In this document: positions 34,519 through 43,385 of the stretch, one piece after another
Numbering within the stretch: the stretch's first letter is position 1
Layout of the letters: each line of letters begins with the position of its first letter
Origin: Parapedobacter sp035556095
Lineage (GTDB): Bacteria > Bacteroidota > Bacteroidia > Sphingobacteriales > Sphingobacteriaceae
Length of the DNA stretch: 64,000 nucleotides
Assembly: GCF_035556095.1 (NCBI RefSeq)
Contig: NZ_DATMFT010000014.1
Coordinates: 1-64,000, forward strand
Reading direction: 5' to 3'
Made by a program: the position numbers and the translations under genes
The notes under the pieces: generated by a model
The model's database searches: none
What the model was told of the DNA's origin: nothing
The model's input: the letters and a program-made list of their open reading frames with translations, nothing else

Positions 34519-35579
34519 CGCCGGGTATATTGCTCCTCGTAATATTGCTGGTAGTGGCCCGAAGTGACGTCGTTGAGCCAATCTTCGTTGGCAAGGTACC
34601 AGTCCACCGTTTTCTCCAAACCCTCCTCAAACTGCAGGCTCGGCTGCCATCCGAGGTCGCGTTCCAGTTTGCTCGCGTCGATGGCATAGCGCAGGTCATG
34701 CCCCGCCCGATCTTTCACAAACGTAATCAGCTTGGCCGATTCGCCTTCAGCACGCCCCAGTTTGCGGTCCAGAATGCTGCACAGCAACCGGATGAGGTCG
34801 ATGTTGGTCCATTCGTTATGCCCACCGATGTTATAGGTCTGCCCCGATGCAGCCCGATGGAAAATCACATCGATAGCCCGCGCGTGGTCTTCTACCCATA
34901 ACCAATCCCGCACATTCTCCCCTTTTCCATAAACCGGTACGGGCTTATTGTTTTTAATGTTGTTGATGGCCAACGGGATCAGCTTTTCGGGAAAATGGTG
35001 CGAACCGTAATTGTTGGAGCAGTTTGAGATCACAACATCCATTCCATACGTATCGTGGTACGCCCGTACAAAGTGATCGGACGATGCTTTGGATGCCGAG
35101 TATGGCGAATGGGGGTCGTAGCCGGTTTCTTCGGTAAACATCCCTGTATCGCCAAGGGCACCGTACACTTCATCAGTAGAGACGTGGTAAAAGCGGTGTT
35201 GGTCATATGCTCCCACCCACTGCCCGCGGGCGGCATTGAGCAGGTTAACGGTGCCTACCACATTGGTGAGCACGAACTCATTCGGGCTGCTGATCGACCG
35301 GTCCACATGCGATTCTGCTGCTAAATGAATAACCGCATCGGGCTTTTCCGTGGCAAACAAATCATCTATAAACGCTGCATCGGTGATGTCTCCTTTTACA
35401 AAACGATAATTGGGTGCCGTTTCGACATCTTTAAGGTTAGCCAGGTTACCCGCATAGGTAAGCTTGTCTAAGTTAACGATTTCATATTGTGGGTAGGTGG
35501 TTACCAGCCTACGCACGACATGCGATCCGATAAATCCGGCCCCGCCCGTAACGATAATTTTCTTTTTCGTGTTGCTCAT
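34515..35579 (-). CDS. rfbB: dTDP-glucose 4,6-dehydratase
   Basis: The 354-residue short-chain dehydrogenase has the NAD motif GGAGFIGSH, the catalytic STDEVYG pair and YSASKASSDH, plus the C-terminal DRAGHDLRYAIDASKL typical of RfbB/RmlB. It converts dTDP-glucose to dTDP-4-keto-6-deoxyglucose for deoxysugar synthesis. It overlaps the DUF4254 gene by four bases in the same direction, so these genes form a nucleotide-sugar operon. Confidence 0.94.
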   Translation of the reverse strand: MSNTKKKIIVTGGAGFIGSHVVRRLVTTYPQYEIVNLDKLTYAGNLANLKDVETAPNYRFVKGDITDAAFIDDLFATEKPDAVIHLAAESHVDRSISSPNEFVLTNVVGTVNLLNAARGQWVGAYDQHRFYHVSTDEVYGALGDTGMFTEETGYDPHSPYSASKASSDHFVRAYHDTYGMDVVISNCSNNYGSHHFPEKLIPLAINNIKNNKPVPVYGKGENVRDWLWVEDHARAIDVIFHRAASGQTYNIGGHNEWTNIDLIRLLCSILDRKLGRAEGESAKLITFVKDRAGHDLRYAIDASKLERDLGWQPSLQFEEGLEKTVDWYLANEDWLNDVTSGHYQQYYEEQYTRR

Positions 35580-36157
35580 ACTTCGTTAGGTAAGCCCTGC
35601 GCCTCCATATAGGGCCGCATGCCCGATTGGTACGCAAAGGCCAATGCACTATTCAGTTCGTCCCGGAATTCAAACTGCAAATCTTCATGCAGTTTATCGT
35701 ATATCCCGAGGATGTATTTCATCCGGCCGGTCTGGTATTGCAGCAGCCGGTCATTCAGCTGGTACAGGTGTTCCTCAAACAGCTGGCCGAAGTGGGCAAA
35801 ACTTTGTGAGACTAACCACAATCGGCACCGCACTTCGCTCATTTTATCTTTCGTAACGGTTGCATGCTCATTGATTAGGCCGCTCCCATACTTCAGCTCA
35901 CCCATGATGGCGTCCGCATTGCGCGACCGAAGCATGTTGGGGATGTATCCTGCCGCCCGGTCGATGAGCTGCTGCAGCTGGCCAAGAAGTGCCGCAGTAC
36001 GCTCCTCCAAATCGAACTCATCTTCCAGCAGTTGGAAATGCAGCTGCTTTATCAGCATCCCGTCTTTATTGATCAACCGCACCAGCAGCTTGTCCTTCTC
36101 CGCCTGTGGCAGGTCGAGAATGGCTTTTTTTAGTGCCGGTTGTTGATTGAGTCTCAT
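35576..36157 (-). CDS. DUF4254 protein
   Basis: The 193-residue, all-helical soluble protein matches DUF4254, with LPQAEKDKLLVRLINKDGML, ANAIMGELKY-like segment (ADAIMGELKYGSGLINEHAT) and the coiled LYQLNDRLLQYQTGRMKYIL. The family occurs near polysaccharide and LPS genes in Bacteroidota but has no known activity. It lies between rfbB and galE with only nine bases to galE. Confidence 0.8.
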   Translation of the reverse strand: MRLNQQPALKKAILDLPQAEKDKLLVRLINKDGMLIKQLHFQLLEDEFDLEERTAALLGQLQQLIDRAAGYIPNMLRSRNADAIMGELKYGSGLINEHATVTKDKMSEVRCRLWLVSQSFAHFGQLFEEHLYQLNDRLLQYQTGRMKYILGIYDKLHEDLQFEFRDELNSALAFAYQSGMRPYMEAQGLPNEV

Positions 36158-36166
36158 CTCCCCGAT

Positions 36167-37195
36167 CTACGTCAGCGGATGGTCTTGCAGATACTGTTCC
36201 CATTTCCAAGCCGACCGCATCATATCGGCAATACCCAGCTCGGCTCTCCAACCCAGTTCGACGGTCGATTTGGAAACGTCGCCCCACACCTGCTCCACAT
36301 CGCCGGTACGGCGCGGCCCGATCCGATAGTTGAGCGCCACGCCGGTCGATTCCTCGAATGCGAGGATCACCTCCAACACCGAGTTGCCCGTGCCCGTGCC
36401 GATGTTGAACACGTCGTAATTGCCATTCGGGTTGCCACGCTCAAGCAATTTTATCGCCGCGACATGCGCCTTCGCCAGATCCACCACGTGGATATAATCG
36501 CGGACGGCCGACCCGTCGGGCGTATTGTAATCGTTGCCGAATACGGTGATGGGACCGCGTTTGCCGATGGCGCTCTGCGTGATAAACGGCACCAGGTTCT
36601 GCGGTACGCCCAGGGGCAGCTCGCCGATCAACGCCGTATCGTGGGCACCCACCGGATTGAAATACCGCAGCGACACCACTTGGTAGTTGCCGGCGGCGGC
36701 TGCCGTCTCCGATAGGATTTCCTCAGCAACCTGCTTGGTGTTGCCGTAGGGCGATTCCGCCCGCTTCACCGGCGCGGCCTCGGTAACCGGCAGCTCATCG
36801 GGCTGGCCATACACCGTGCAGCTCGATGAAAACACGAAGTTAACCGGCTTATCACGGTACGCGTTCAGCAGATTGATCAGCGAGAAAAAGTTGTTGTGGT
36901 AGTATTTGAGCGGCTGCTGCACCGATTCGCCAACGGCCTTATACGCTGCAAAGTGGATGATGCCGGTGATGTCCGGCTGACCGGCCACGAATGCGCGCAC
37001 CGCCCCTTCGTCACAGAGATCGAAGTTGTGGAATTCGGGCCTGGTACCGGTAATCTTCGCAATCTGGTCCAGCACTCCAACGTTGGAGTTCGACAGGTTG
37101 TCTACCACAACGGGAGTGTAGCCCGCGTTCTGCAGTTCGACTACCGTATGTGATCCGATGTAGCCCGTACCCCCTGTAACCAATATCCTGCTCAT
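36167..37195 (-). CDS. galE: UDP-glucose 4-epimerase
   Basis: The 342-residue enzyme has GGTGYIGSHTVVELQNAG, the Tyr-Lys pair in ESPYGNTKQVAEE, and the C-terminal YRIGPRRTGDVEQVWGD signature. It interconverts UDP-glucose and UDP-galactose. It starts one base before the end of the decarboxylase gene upstream in the operon, so translation is coupled. Confidence 0.94.
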   Translation of the reverse strand: MSRILVTGGTGYIGSHTVVELQNAGYTPVVVDNLSNSNVGVLDQIAKITGTRPEFHNFDLCDEGAVRAFVAGQPDITGIIHFAAYKAVGESVQQPLKYYHNNFFSLINLLNAYRDKPVNFVFSSSCTVYGQPDELPVTEAAPVKRAESPYGNTKQVAEEILSETAAAAGNYQVVSLRYFNPVGAHDTALIGELPLGVPQNLVPFITQSAIGKRGPITVFGNDYNTPDGSAVRDYIHVVDLAKAHVAAIKLLERGNPNGNYDVFNIGTGTGNSVLEVILAFEESTGVALNYRIGPRRTGDVEQVWGDVSKSTVELGWRAELGIADMMRSAWKWEQYLQDHPLT

Positions 37196-38179
37196 CTATT
37201 TTTTGTTATAGTATGTAAAATCCTTATGTTTTATTTCCTGGTCGGGCAGCGACATGAAGTAGTCATAAGTAATCCGCAGCCCTTCTGCTCGGCCCACCTT
37301 AGGCTCCCAACCCAGCAGCTCACGCGCCTTGGTGATATCGGGACGCCGTTGCTTGGGGTCATCCACGGGTAGGTCACGGTATACCAGCTTCTGGGTGGTG
37401 CCGGTAAGCTTGATGATTTCCTCGCCGAACTGCCTGATGGTGATCTCGTCGGGGTTGCCGATGTTGACCGGATGGGGATGATCGCTGTGCAGCAGGCGGT
37501 AAATGCCTTCCACCTGGTCGTCGACATAGCAGAACGACCGTGTCTGCGAGCCATCGCCGAAAACGGTGAGGTCTTCCCCGCGCAGGGCCTGGCCGATGAA
37601 TGCCGGCAGTACCCGTCCATCGTTGAGCCGCATTCGCGGGCCGTAGGTGTTGAAAATACGGACAATGCGCGTCTCCAGGCCGTGGAACGTGTGGTAAGCC
37701 ATCGTAATGGCCTCCTGGAAGCGCTTGGCCTCGTCGTACACGCCGCGTGGCCCCACCGGATTCACATTGCCCCAGTACGTTTCGGGTTGCGGGCTTACCG
37801 TAGGATCGCCATATACCTCCGAGGTCGAGGCTACCAGGATACGCGCTCCCTTGGCCCGGGCCAAGCCCAGTAAATGGTGCGTACCCAGCGAACCCACTTT
37901 CAGGGTCTGGATAGGGATCTTCAGGTAGTCAATCGGGCTGGCCGGCGAAGCGAAATGCAGGATGTAATCCAGCTTACCCGGCACATGCACGAATGTGGAT
38001 ACATCATGGTTATAAAATTCGAAGTGCTCGAGTTTGAATAGGTGCTCGATGTTGCGGAGGTCGCCCGTGATCAGGTTGTCCATGCCTATGACATGGTAAT
38101 CCTCCTTGATGAAGCGGTCGCAAAGGTGTGACCCCAAAAAGCCCGCCGCGCCGGTGATGAGTATACGTTTTCTCGACAT
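37196..38179 (-). CDS. UDP-glucuronate decarboxylase (UDP-xylose synthase)
   Basis: The 327-residue short-chain dehydrogenase has GAAGFLGSHLCDRFI, STSEVYGDPTVSPQ, YDEAKRFQEA and RIFNTYGPRMRLNDGRVLP, the set typical of UDP-xylose synthase. It turns UDP-glucuronate into UDP-xylose for surface polysaccharide. It is the first of the four-gene operon uxs/galE/DUF4254/rfbB. Confidence 0.92.
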   Translation of the reverse strand: MSRKRILITGAAGFLGSHLCDRFIKEDYHVIGMDNLITGDLRNIEHLFKLEHFEFYNHDVSTFVHVPGKLDYILHFASPASPIDYLKIPIQTLKVGSLGTHHLLGLARAKGARILVASTSEVYGDPTVSPQPETYWGNVNPVGPRGVYDEAKRFQEAITMAYHTFHGLETRIVRIFNTYGPRMRLNDGRVLPAFIGQALRGEDLTVFGDGSQTRSFCYVDDQVEGIYRLLHSDHPHPVNIGNPDEITIRQFGEEIIKLTGTTQKLVYRDLPVDDPKQRRPDITKARELLGWEPKVGRAEGLRITYDYFMSLPDQEIKHKDFTYYNKK

Positions 38180-38342
38180 CTTGTTTCTTAGCTTAACCGA
38201 CTAAGTTTTCGGTTTTAATGTATCCGAGGCGAATATAAGGATTATCGCAAAGATGCAAGCATCCCCACCGGCCGCAACCAAAAATTAAGGCCGGTTCATT
38301 GCATTTTGTCGCGTTTCGGCGACAAGCGCAGGCAAAATTCTA

Positions 38343-39476
38343 CTACTCCACGAACAATTCGGCAGCGATATGGTCGGCAAACAGCTTCCCTTTCCGAGTG
38401 AGGGTAGCTACCGGACCTTCGATAGCAATGTCGCCGGTAGCGGTAAAGCGTGGCAGCACGGCCTTGAGTGCACTGCGGTAGCGCAGACCGAATTGCCGTT
38501 CTACCACGTCGAGGTTGAGCCCCCATATCGTCCGTAAAGTAGTCATAATGTACTCGTTGAGCTTATCGGAGGTGCTTAATTCTTCTTTCTCATACGGCAC
38601 CCGGTCTGCCTGTATAACCCTGATATAATGTGCGTTGTTTCGAATATTCCATTGACGCGAGTGGCCATCAAACGAGTGCGCGGAGGGGCCGATGCCGATA
38701 TAGGGCACGCCTTTCCAATAGTTGCTGTTGTGGCGGGCATAATTTCCCGGCAAGGCAAAATTGGAAATTTCGTAGTGGATGAAGCCGGCAGCCGCCAACG
38801 CGTCCATCAACTGGTTGAATTGGGCTGCGGCCTGTCCTTCGTCGACAGGCAATTGCTTACCTTTGCGGATGAATGCCGCGAGCGCCGTTCGCGGCTCGAC
38901 GGTCATACCATAAGCAGAAATGTGTGGAACACCCATTGCCACCAAGCGACCGATATTGGATTGCCATTTCGCATCGGATAGGATCGGGTATCCATAGATC
39001 AGATCGGCCGTGATCATGCCATAGCCTGCATCCTGTACCCGTTTGATGGCTTCATGAGCCTCCACGGCACTATGCGCACGGTTCATCCACCGCAGGTCTT
39101 CTTCAAAAAACGATTGGATACCGATACTGAATCGGTTGATGGGTGTGGCACGCAGTGCCTGCACATATGCATCGCTCAAATCGTCCGGATTGGCCTCGAT
39201 GGTAACTTCGGCACCGGGGCGAACCTCGAAATGGCTTGCCACAGCCCCGATCAGCCGATTGATATCCGCGGCGGAAAGCAACGACGGTGTCCCCCCCCCG
39301 AAATAAATGGTTTCGATAACCACATCCCGGCCAGCGAGGTAACCTGATTGCAACGCTACCTCCCGACATAAGGCAGCCACCATGTCATCGCGGTGCTTCA
39401 GCGATGTACTAAAGTGGAAATCGCAGTAGTGGCATGCTTGCTTGCAAAAGGGGATATGGAAATAGATACCGGCCAT
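38343..39476 (-). CDS. hemW: Radical SAM haem chaperone HemW
   Basis: The 377-residue protein starts MAGIYFHIPFCKQACHYCDF, giving the cluster ligands C11, C15 and C18, followed by YFGGGTPSLL and VTIEANPDDL, RFSIGIQSF and the C-terminal winged region. The family was long annotated as coproporphyrinogen III oxidase, but the HemW group lacks the fourth Cys and carries haem. The gene stands alone, 160 bases upstream of the nucleotide-sugar operon. Confidence 0.92.
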   Translation of the reverse strand: MAGIYFHIPFCKQACHYCDFHFSTSLKHRDDMVAALCREVALQSGYLAGRDVVIETIYFGGGTPSLLSAADINRLIGAVASHFEVRPGAEVTIEANPDDLSDAYVQALRATPINRFSIGIQSFFEEDLRWMNRAHSAVEAHEAIKRVQDAGYGMITADLIYGYPILSDAKWQSNIGRLVAMGVPHISAYGMTVEPRTALAAFIRKGKQLPVDEGQAAAQFNQLMDALAAAGFIHYEISNFALPGNYARHNSNYWKGVPYIGIGPSAHSFDGHSRQWNIRNNAHYIRVIQADRVPYEKEELSTSDKLNEYIMTTLRTIWGLNLDVVERQFGLRYRSALKAVLPRFTATGDIAIEGPVATLTRKGKLFADHIAAELFVE

Positions 39477-39502
39477 TCCACAAAGGTAACGTTGTTTAAC
39501 AA

Positions 39503-41944
39503 CTATTCCTTTCTCATCGGTCGCTTTTCATTGTATGTCGCATTTCCGTGAAACCAAGCAGCCGCTTGTCCGGCCAGCCACAGGTAATGGTCAGTCGGCA
39601 AATCGTCTTCGATACCGATAAAACGAAGTCCTTCAACGCCGTTCAGGGGAGTGTCCTTCTCGTTTGCGGTTTTGAATATTGCCGTACCTTCGTCAATCTC
39701 GTCAAACATGGCAAGGTATAGGGAGCGCGCACCGGCCTGTTTGGCTGCCACCACCTGTTGCCAGAAGAAATCACCGTTTAGCCGCGGAATCTGATGGTAT
39801 ATCTCCGGATTATGATTCATATTGCCCCAGCTGAACCCCGGGAAGACCAGTGGGACATAGTCTACGCCGTTAGCAGCACACCAAGCGATGTCTCCACCAA
39901 CCACGGATGGGTCGAATGTTTTGCTGTTGTAACGGCCAACGGCCCATGGCATCACGATATCCGCTTTCCTGACGAGTGTGTGCAGCATTTCTGACGGCTC
40001 GGTATCCCGGCCCAATGTACTCCAGTAATAGGGCACGCCAAGCATAACGGAAATATCGTGTTCTGATTTCAGTCGCTCAACTAGGTTGTCTACGTCAGCA
40101 ATGGCATAACGTCTCTTGTCATTGAATCCAACTCCCCAGATGGTCATTAGGGGTTTCCCCCGGTGCCAAAGATAGGTTGGATTAACAGCGAGATCTGTCA
40201 ACTCGAATGTTTCCACGAGCTCCTTCCAGTCTGTTTCAACCAATGCGATATCTTCACTGCGGCAACCGCTCAGATCATACATCACGCTGATGGCCCGCCC
40301 ATATTTCTTTGCCGCTTTCAGTGCATTCTGGAGCACCTTATTGAAATGGCGTTTTCCCGAATGGTTGTTGATTTCGGCCACAAAGCGCTGCATGTGGACC
40401 CCATCGATGCCGTATTCTTTCATCCATTTGAAATGGAGGTCCACGCTTTCCTCGTCGTACGGACTATATAGGTATGCGTCGCGGCCATCTGCGAATTTAA
40501 ACGGTGATTTATATGTTTTTGTGTATTCGCGGATATCCGGCCACATATCTACATTGGTATTTCCCGGTTGGAAAACACCTCCTCGCCCTCGGTAATGATA
40601 CCACCCCCGGTTGGAGTCATCGCCCTCGGCGGCAAACCAACCTTGGTAACCGGCCATTACCAGCCCGGTATAAGAAGAGTAGACCGGTTGTTCCCAGATT
40701 TCTTTAATGGTGCTTTCCTGATTCTTTCCCAGCGGGTTATCCGATCCGGGGGTATTTGCACGGTACCTGTTGGTTTCGGCACCTGTGACTACACGGCTGC
40801 CAGGCATCTGCAAAAAGCCGAAGGGGTCCGTCTGTCTCACCCATTGGTGGGCGTAATGCAGGAAGGCATTCCGATAGCTGTCCGGTTGTTTGTGAAACCA
40901 AGTGATTTCATCGTATCCCCAAGCGTAATGATCAGCAAGATTAGCTTGATCGCGGTGGTCGCTAATGCCGAAGTTGTCAAATTCAACCAAATACAGGCTC
41001 TGTTCGCAGCTCCACCCGCTGGGGGTAACTCCACCAACGGTCTTCTTATAAATGCCATCAAGGTACCCCACCGCCAACTCCACCTGCTGCGGTTTATCGG
41101 TAATTTCGCGGAGACGGAGCGGAAAAGAGACGAAATCAAATAATAGCTGCCCATCCATAACCATTCCGCCATTGGGTAGATGCGAGTCGCAAATCACGGT
41201 ACCACGGCGTGCAAGTTTCTTGGCAGCGCCCCTTACATGTTTCAATAGTGTCTTCCAAGCCGCTAGGCTTTCTTTTTCTCCACCCATAGCCATCAATTGG
41301 GCCTGTCCAAAGTGGATGGCTTCAATGCCTATCTCCATATACCTACACGCTAGGAAATAGAAAAACAACTGCGTTTCTTGTCGGGTTATGTCTGGCACAC
41401 TGCTCCCCTTACGCCAATGGTCCACGAATTGTCCATTTTGGTTGAGCATATCCGCGTACCGGAAATGCCGATGCTCAATGGGAAGCCCGAAGGTCTCAAA
41501 CACCCATGCCGGAACCGGGATATCCGCTACTTTCTCCGATATAATCTCAAAAATACAGGCTTGAAATACCAAGGTGCTGTCAAAAGCATGCATCGACGCC
41601 ATGGTATGCTCGGCACCGTCCCAAAATGACGGTGTAAGGTAAAAACGCTCATTACCCCAGGAATAGAGTGCCCGCCCGATGAATTTAGCACCGATATGCT
41701 TGAGCATCCGTACGTCATCGGCCTTATGCGGATAAGGGCCATCGATATAGCACCCCTCGCTGTTCAAAAACTCGGCTTGTGTAATGCTCTTGCTCAGGTA
41801 ATTTTCCAACACTTGTTTCGATACCTTGCCGTCTGCGAACTGGTATGAAGGCTGTGTGCCCAACGAGGTTTGTGCATCCGCCCGTCCCATTGACAAAGCG
41901 AGGAGAATCGCTGATCCGATGATGATTGATTTTTGCCGCGTCAT
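39503..41944 (-). CDS. Two-domain secreted protein with C-terminal GH71/99-like domain
   Basis: From the ATG at 41944 the 813-residue protein has a signal peptide (ending GRADAQ). Residues 30-420 form a first domain (NSEGCYIDGPYPHKADDVRM, CEQSLYLVEFDNFGISDHRD) which I can describe only as a probable hydrolase-like barrel. Residues 430-813 match GH71/99-like proteins (SYTGLVMAGYQGWFAAEGDD, PGNTNVDMWPDIREYT, GVHMQRFVAEIN, LAMFDEIDEGTAIF). It may act on alpha-mannan- or alpha-glucan-type linkages, but the target cannot be set from sequence. The MFS sugar porter and GH95 genes lie upstream, so it joins a glycan-use cluster. Confidence 0.75.
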   Translation of the reverse strand: MTRQKSIIIGSAILLALSMGRADAQTSLGTQPSYQFADGKVSKQVLENYLSKSITQAEFLNSEGCYIDGPYPHKADDVRMLKHIGAKFIGRALYSWGNERFYLTPSFWDGAEHTMASMHAFDSTLVFQACIFEIISEKVADIPVPAWVFETFGLPIEHRHFRYADMLNQNGQFVDHWRKGSSVPDITRQETQLFFYFLACRYMEIGIEAIHFGQAQLMAMGGEKESLAAWKTLLKHVRGAAKKLARRGTVICDSHLPNGGMVMDGQLLFDFVSFPLRLREITDKPQQVELAVGYLDGIYKKTVGGVTPSGWSCEQSLYLVEFDNFGISDHRDQANLADHYAWGYDEITWFHKQPDSYRNAFLHYAHQWVRQTDPFGFLQMPGSRVVTGAETNRYRANTPGSDNPLGKNQESTIKEIWEQPVYSSYTGLVMAGYQGWFAAEGDDSNRGWYHYRGRGGVFQPGNTNVDMWPDIREYTKTYKSPFKFADGRDAYLYSPYDEESVDLHFKWMKEYGIDGVHMQRFVAEINNHSGKRHFNKVLQNALKAAKKYGRAISVMYDLSGCRSEDIALVETDWKELVETFELTDLAVNPTYLWHRGKPLMTIWGVGFNDKRRYAIADVDNLVERLKSEHDISVMLGVPYYWSTLGRDTEPSEMLHTLVRKADIVMPWAVGRYNSKTFDPSVVGGDIAWCAANGVDYVPLVFPGFSWGNMNHNPEIYHQIPRLNGDFFWQQVVAAKQAGARSLYLAMFDEIDEGTAIFKTANEKDTPLNGVEGLRFIGIEDDLPTDHYLWLAGQAAAWFHGNATYNEKRPMRKE

Positions 41945-42009
41945 ATTGATTGAATTAATTCGGTACCGCCGTTGACGATATCTTCGTGGGCAATCCATGG
42001 TTAGGGGAA

Positions 42010-43335
42010 CTAGTTAATCCCGAGTTCGCGCTGTATTTGTTCGAGGCTCTTGCCTTTGGTCTCGGGCATTACGCGCCAGATAAACAAGAAAGAGAGCAAC
42101 ATCATCACTGCATAAAATACAAACGCATAGAAACCACCCAATGGGCTACCCTCTACAATAATCGGAAACAACCAGGAAATCACGGCTGCCATAACCCAAT
42201 GGGTGAAGCTACCTAGCGAGCTGCCCTGAGAACGTACCCGGTTTGGGAAAATTTCGGCTATGAACACCCAAATTACTGCTCCCTGTGAGAACGCAAAGAA
42301 AGCGATGAAGCCCACCAAATACACGATAACGTATGGATTGGCAACATCCGGTTGGCTAAAGGCAACCGCTGTGAGCACCAGGAATACCACCATGCCCAGC
42401 GCACCAATAAGCAGCAAGCGCTTTCGACCAAACCGGTCGATAACCGACATCGCCAATATGGTAAATAGGAAATTTGCCAATCCGATGTATACCGATTGCT
42501 GGAATGCATCGGCCCGCTCGAAACCGGCCATCTCAAATATACGGGGGGCATAATATAGAATTGCGTTGATACCCGAAAGCTGATTGAACATAGCCAACAA
42601 TACTGCATATGCGATCGGTTTGTTATACTTTCCATTGAAGAGGCTTTCCGCCTTTGCTCCCACGTTGCCGGTTGCCACCACGTCATTGGCCTTTTCCGCT
42701 GCATTGGGCTCTCCCAATCGTAAAAACACGTGGGTTGCCTCAGCGGCCCGCCCTTTGCTGGCCAACCAGCGGGGGCTTTCGGGGATAAGCCAAAGCAAAC
42801 CGTAAAATACCACGGCAGGGAGGGCCATGATACCCAACATATACCGCCAGGCGTCCTCACCGCCGGCCCCAGCCAGCAGATAGTTGGTCAGGTAAGCAAC
42901 AAGGATACCGGCCACAATATTCAACTGGAACATCCCGGCCAAGCGACCGCGCACCGCGGCCGGCGAAATCTCTGAAATATACATAGGGCCTACCACAGAA
43001 GATGCCCCGACGGCAATCCCTCCGATAAAACGGAAAAAAACAAATCCTTCCCATGCGGTCGTAACGGCACAGCCGATTGCCGAAAGAAAGTATAAAACGG
43101 CTATGGCAAAAAGCACCTTCCGCCGACCATATCGTTGAGCAGGTCTGCCGATCACGAGTGCGCCCAGCACCGTGCCAATGAGGCTGGAAGCAACCGTAAA
43201 TCCCAGCCAAAAGGAATCCAATGACCATAGCTGCTGTATAGTCTGTTCGGCACCGGAAATTACCGAGACTTCGAAACCGAACAGAAAGCCACCCAACGCC
43301 GCGATGAGTGCAATACGGGTAGGATAATTATTCAT
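42010..43335 (-). CDS. Sugar porter family MFS transporter
   Basis: The 441-residue protein has 12 hydrophobic segments and the sugar-porter signatures GFLFGFEVSVISGAEQTIQQ, RPAQRYGRRK, PESPRWLASKGR, QQ/GINA-like QLSGINAILYYAPRIF, DRFGRKRLLLIG and the closing PETKGKSLEQI. It should carry a monosaccharide with protons across the inner membrane. It lies between the GH95 and GH71/99 genes and probably takes up the sugar they release. Confidence 0.93.
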   Translation of the reverse strand: MNNYPTRIALIAALGGFLFGFEVSVISGAEQTIQQLWSLDSFWLGFTVASSLIGTVLGALVIGRPAQRYGRRKVLFAIAVLYFLSAIGCAVTTAWEGFVFFRFIGGIAVGASSVVGPMYISEISPAAVRGRLAGMFQLNIVAGILVAYLTNYLLAGAGGEDAWRYMLGIMALPAVVFYGLLWLIPESPRWLASKGRAAEATHVFLRLGEPNAAEKANDVVATGNVGAKAESLFNGKYNKPIAYAVLLAMFNQLSGINAILYYAPRIFEMAGFERADAFQQSVYIGLANFLFTILAMSVIDRFGRKRLLLIGALGMVVFLVLTAVAFSQPDVANPYVIVYLVGFIAFFAFSQGAVIWVFIAEIFPNRVRSQGSSLGSFTHWVMAAVISWLFPIIVEGSPLGGFYAFVFYAVMMLLSFLFIWRVMPETKGKSLEQIQRELGIN

Positions 43336-43385
43336 AACCTAAGCTGTCTATAAAATATCATATGGTGCATCAAACACCGGTTTTT

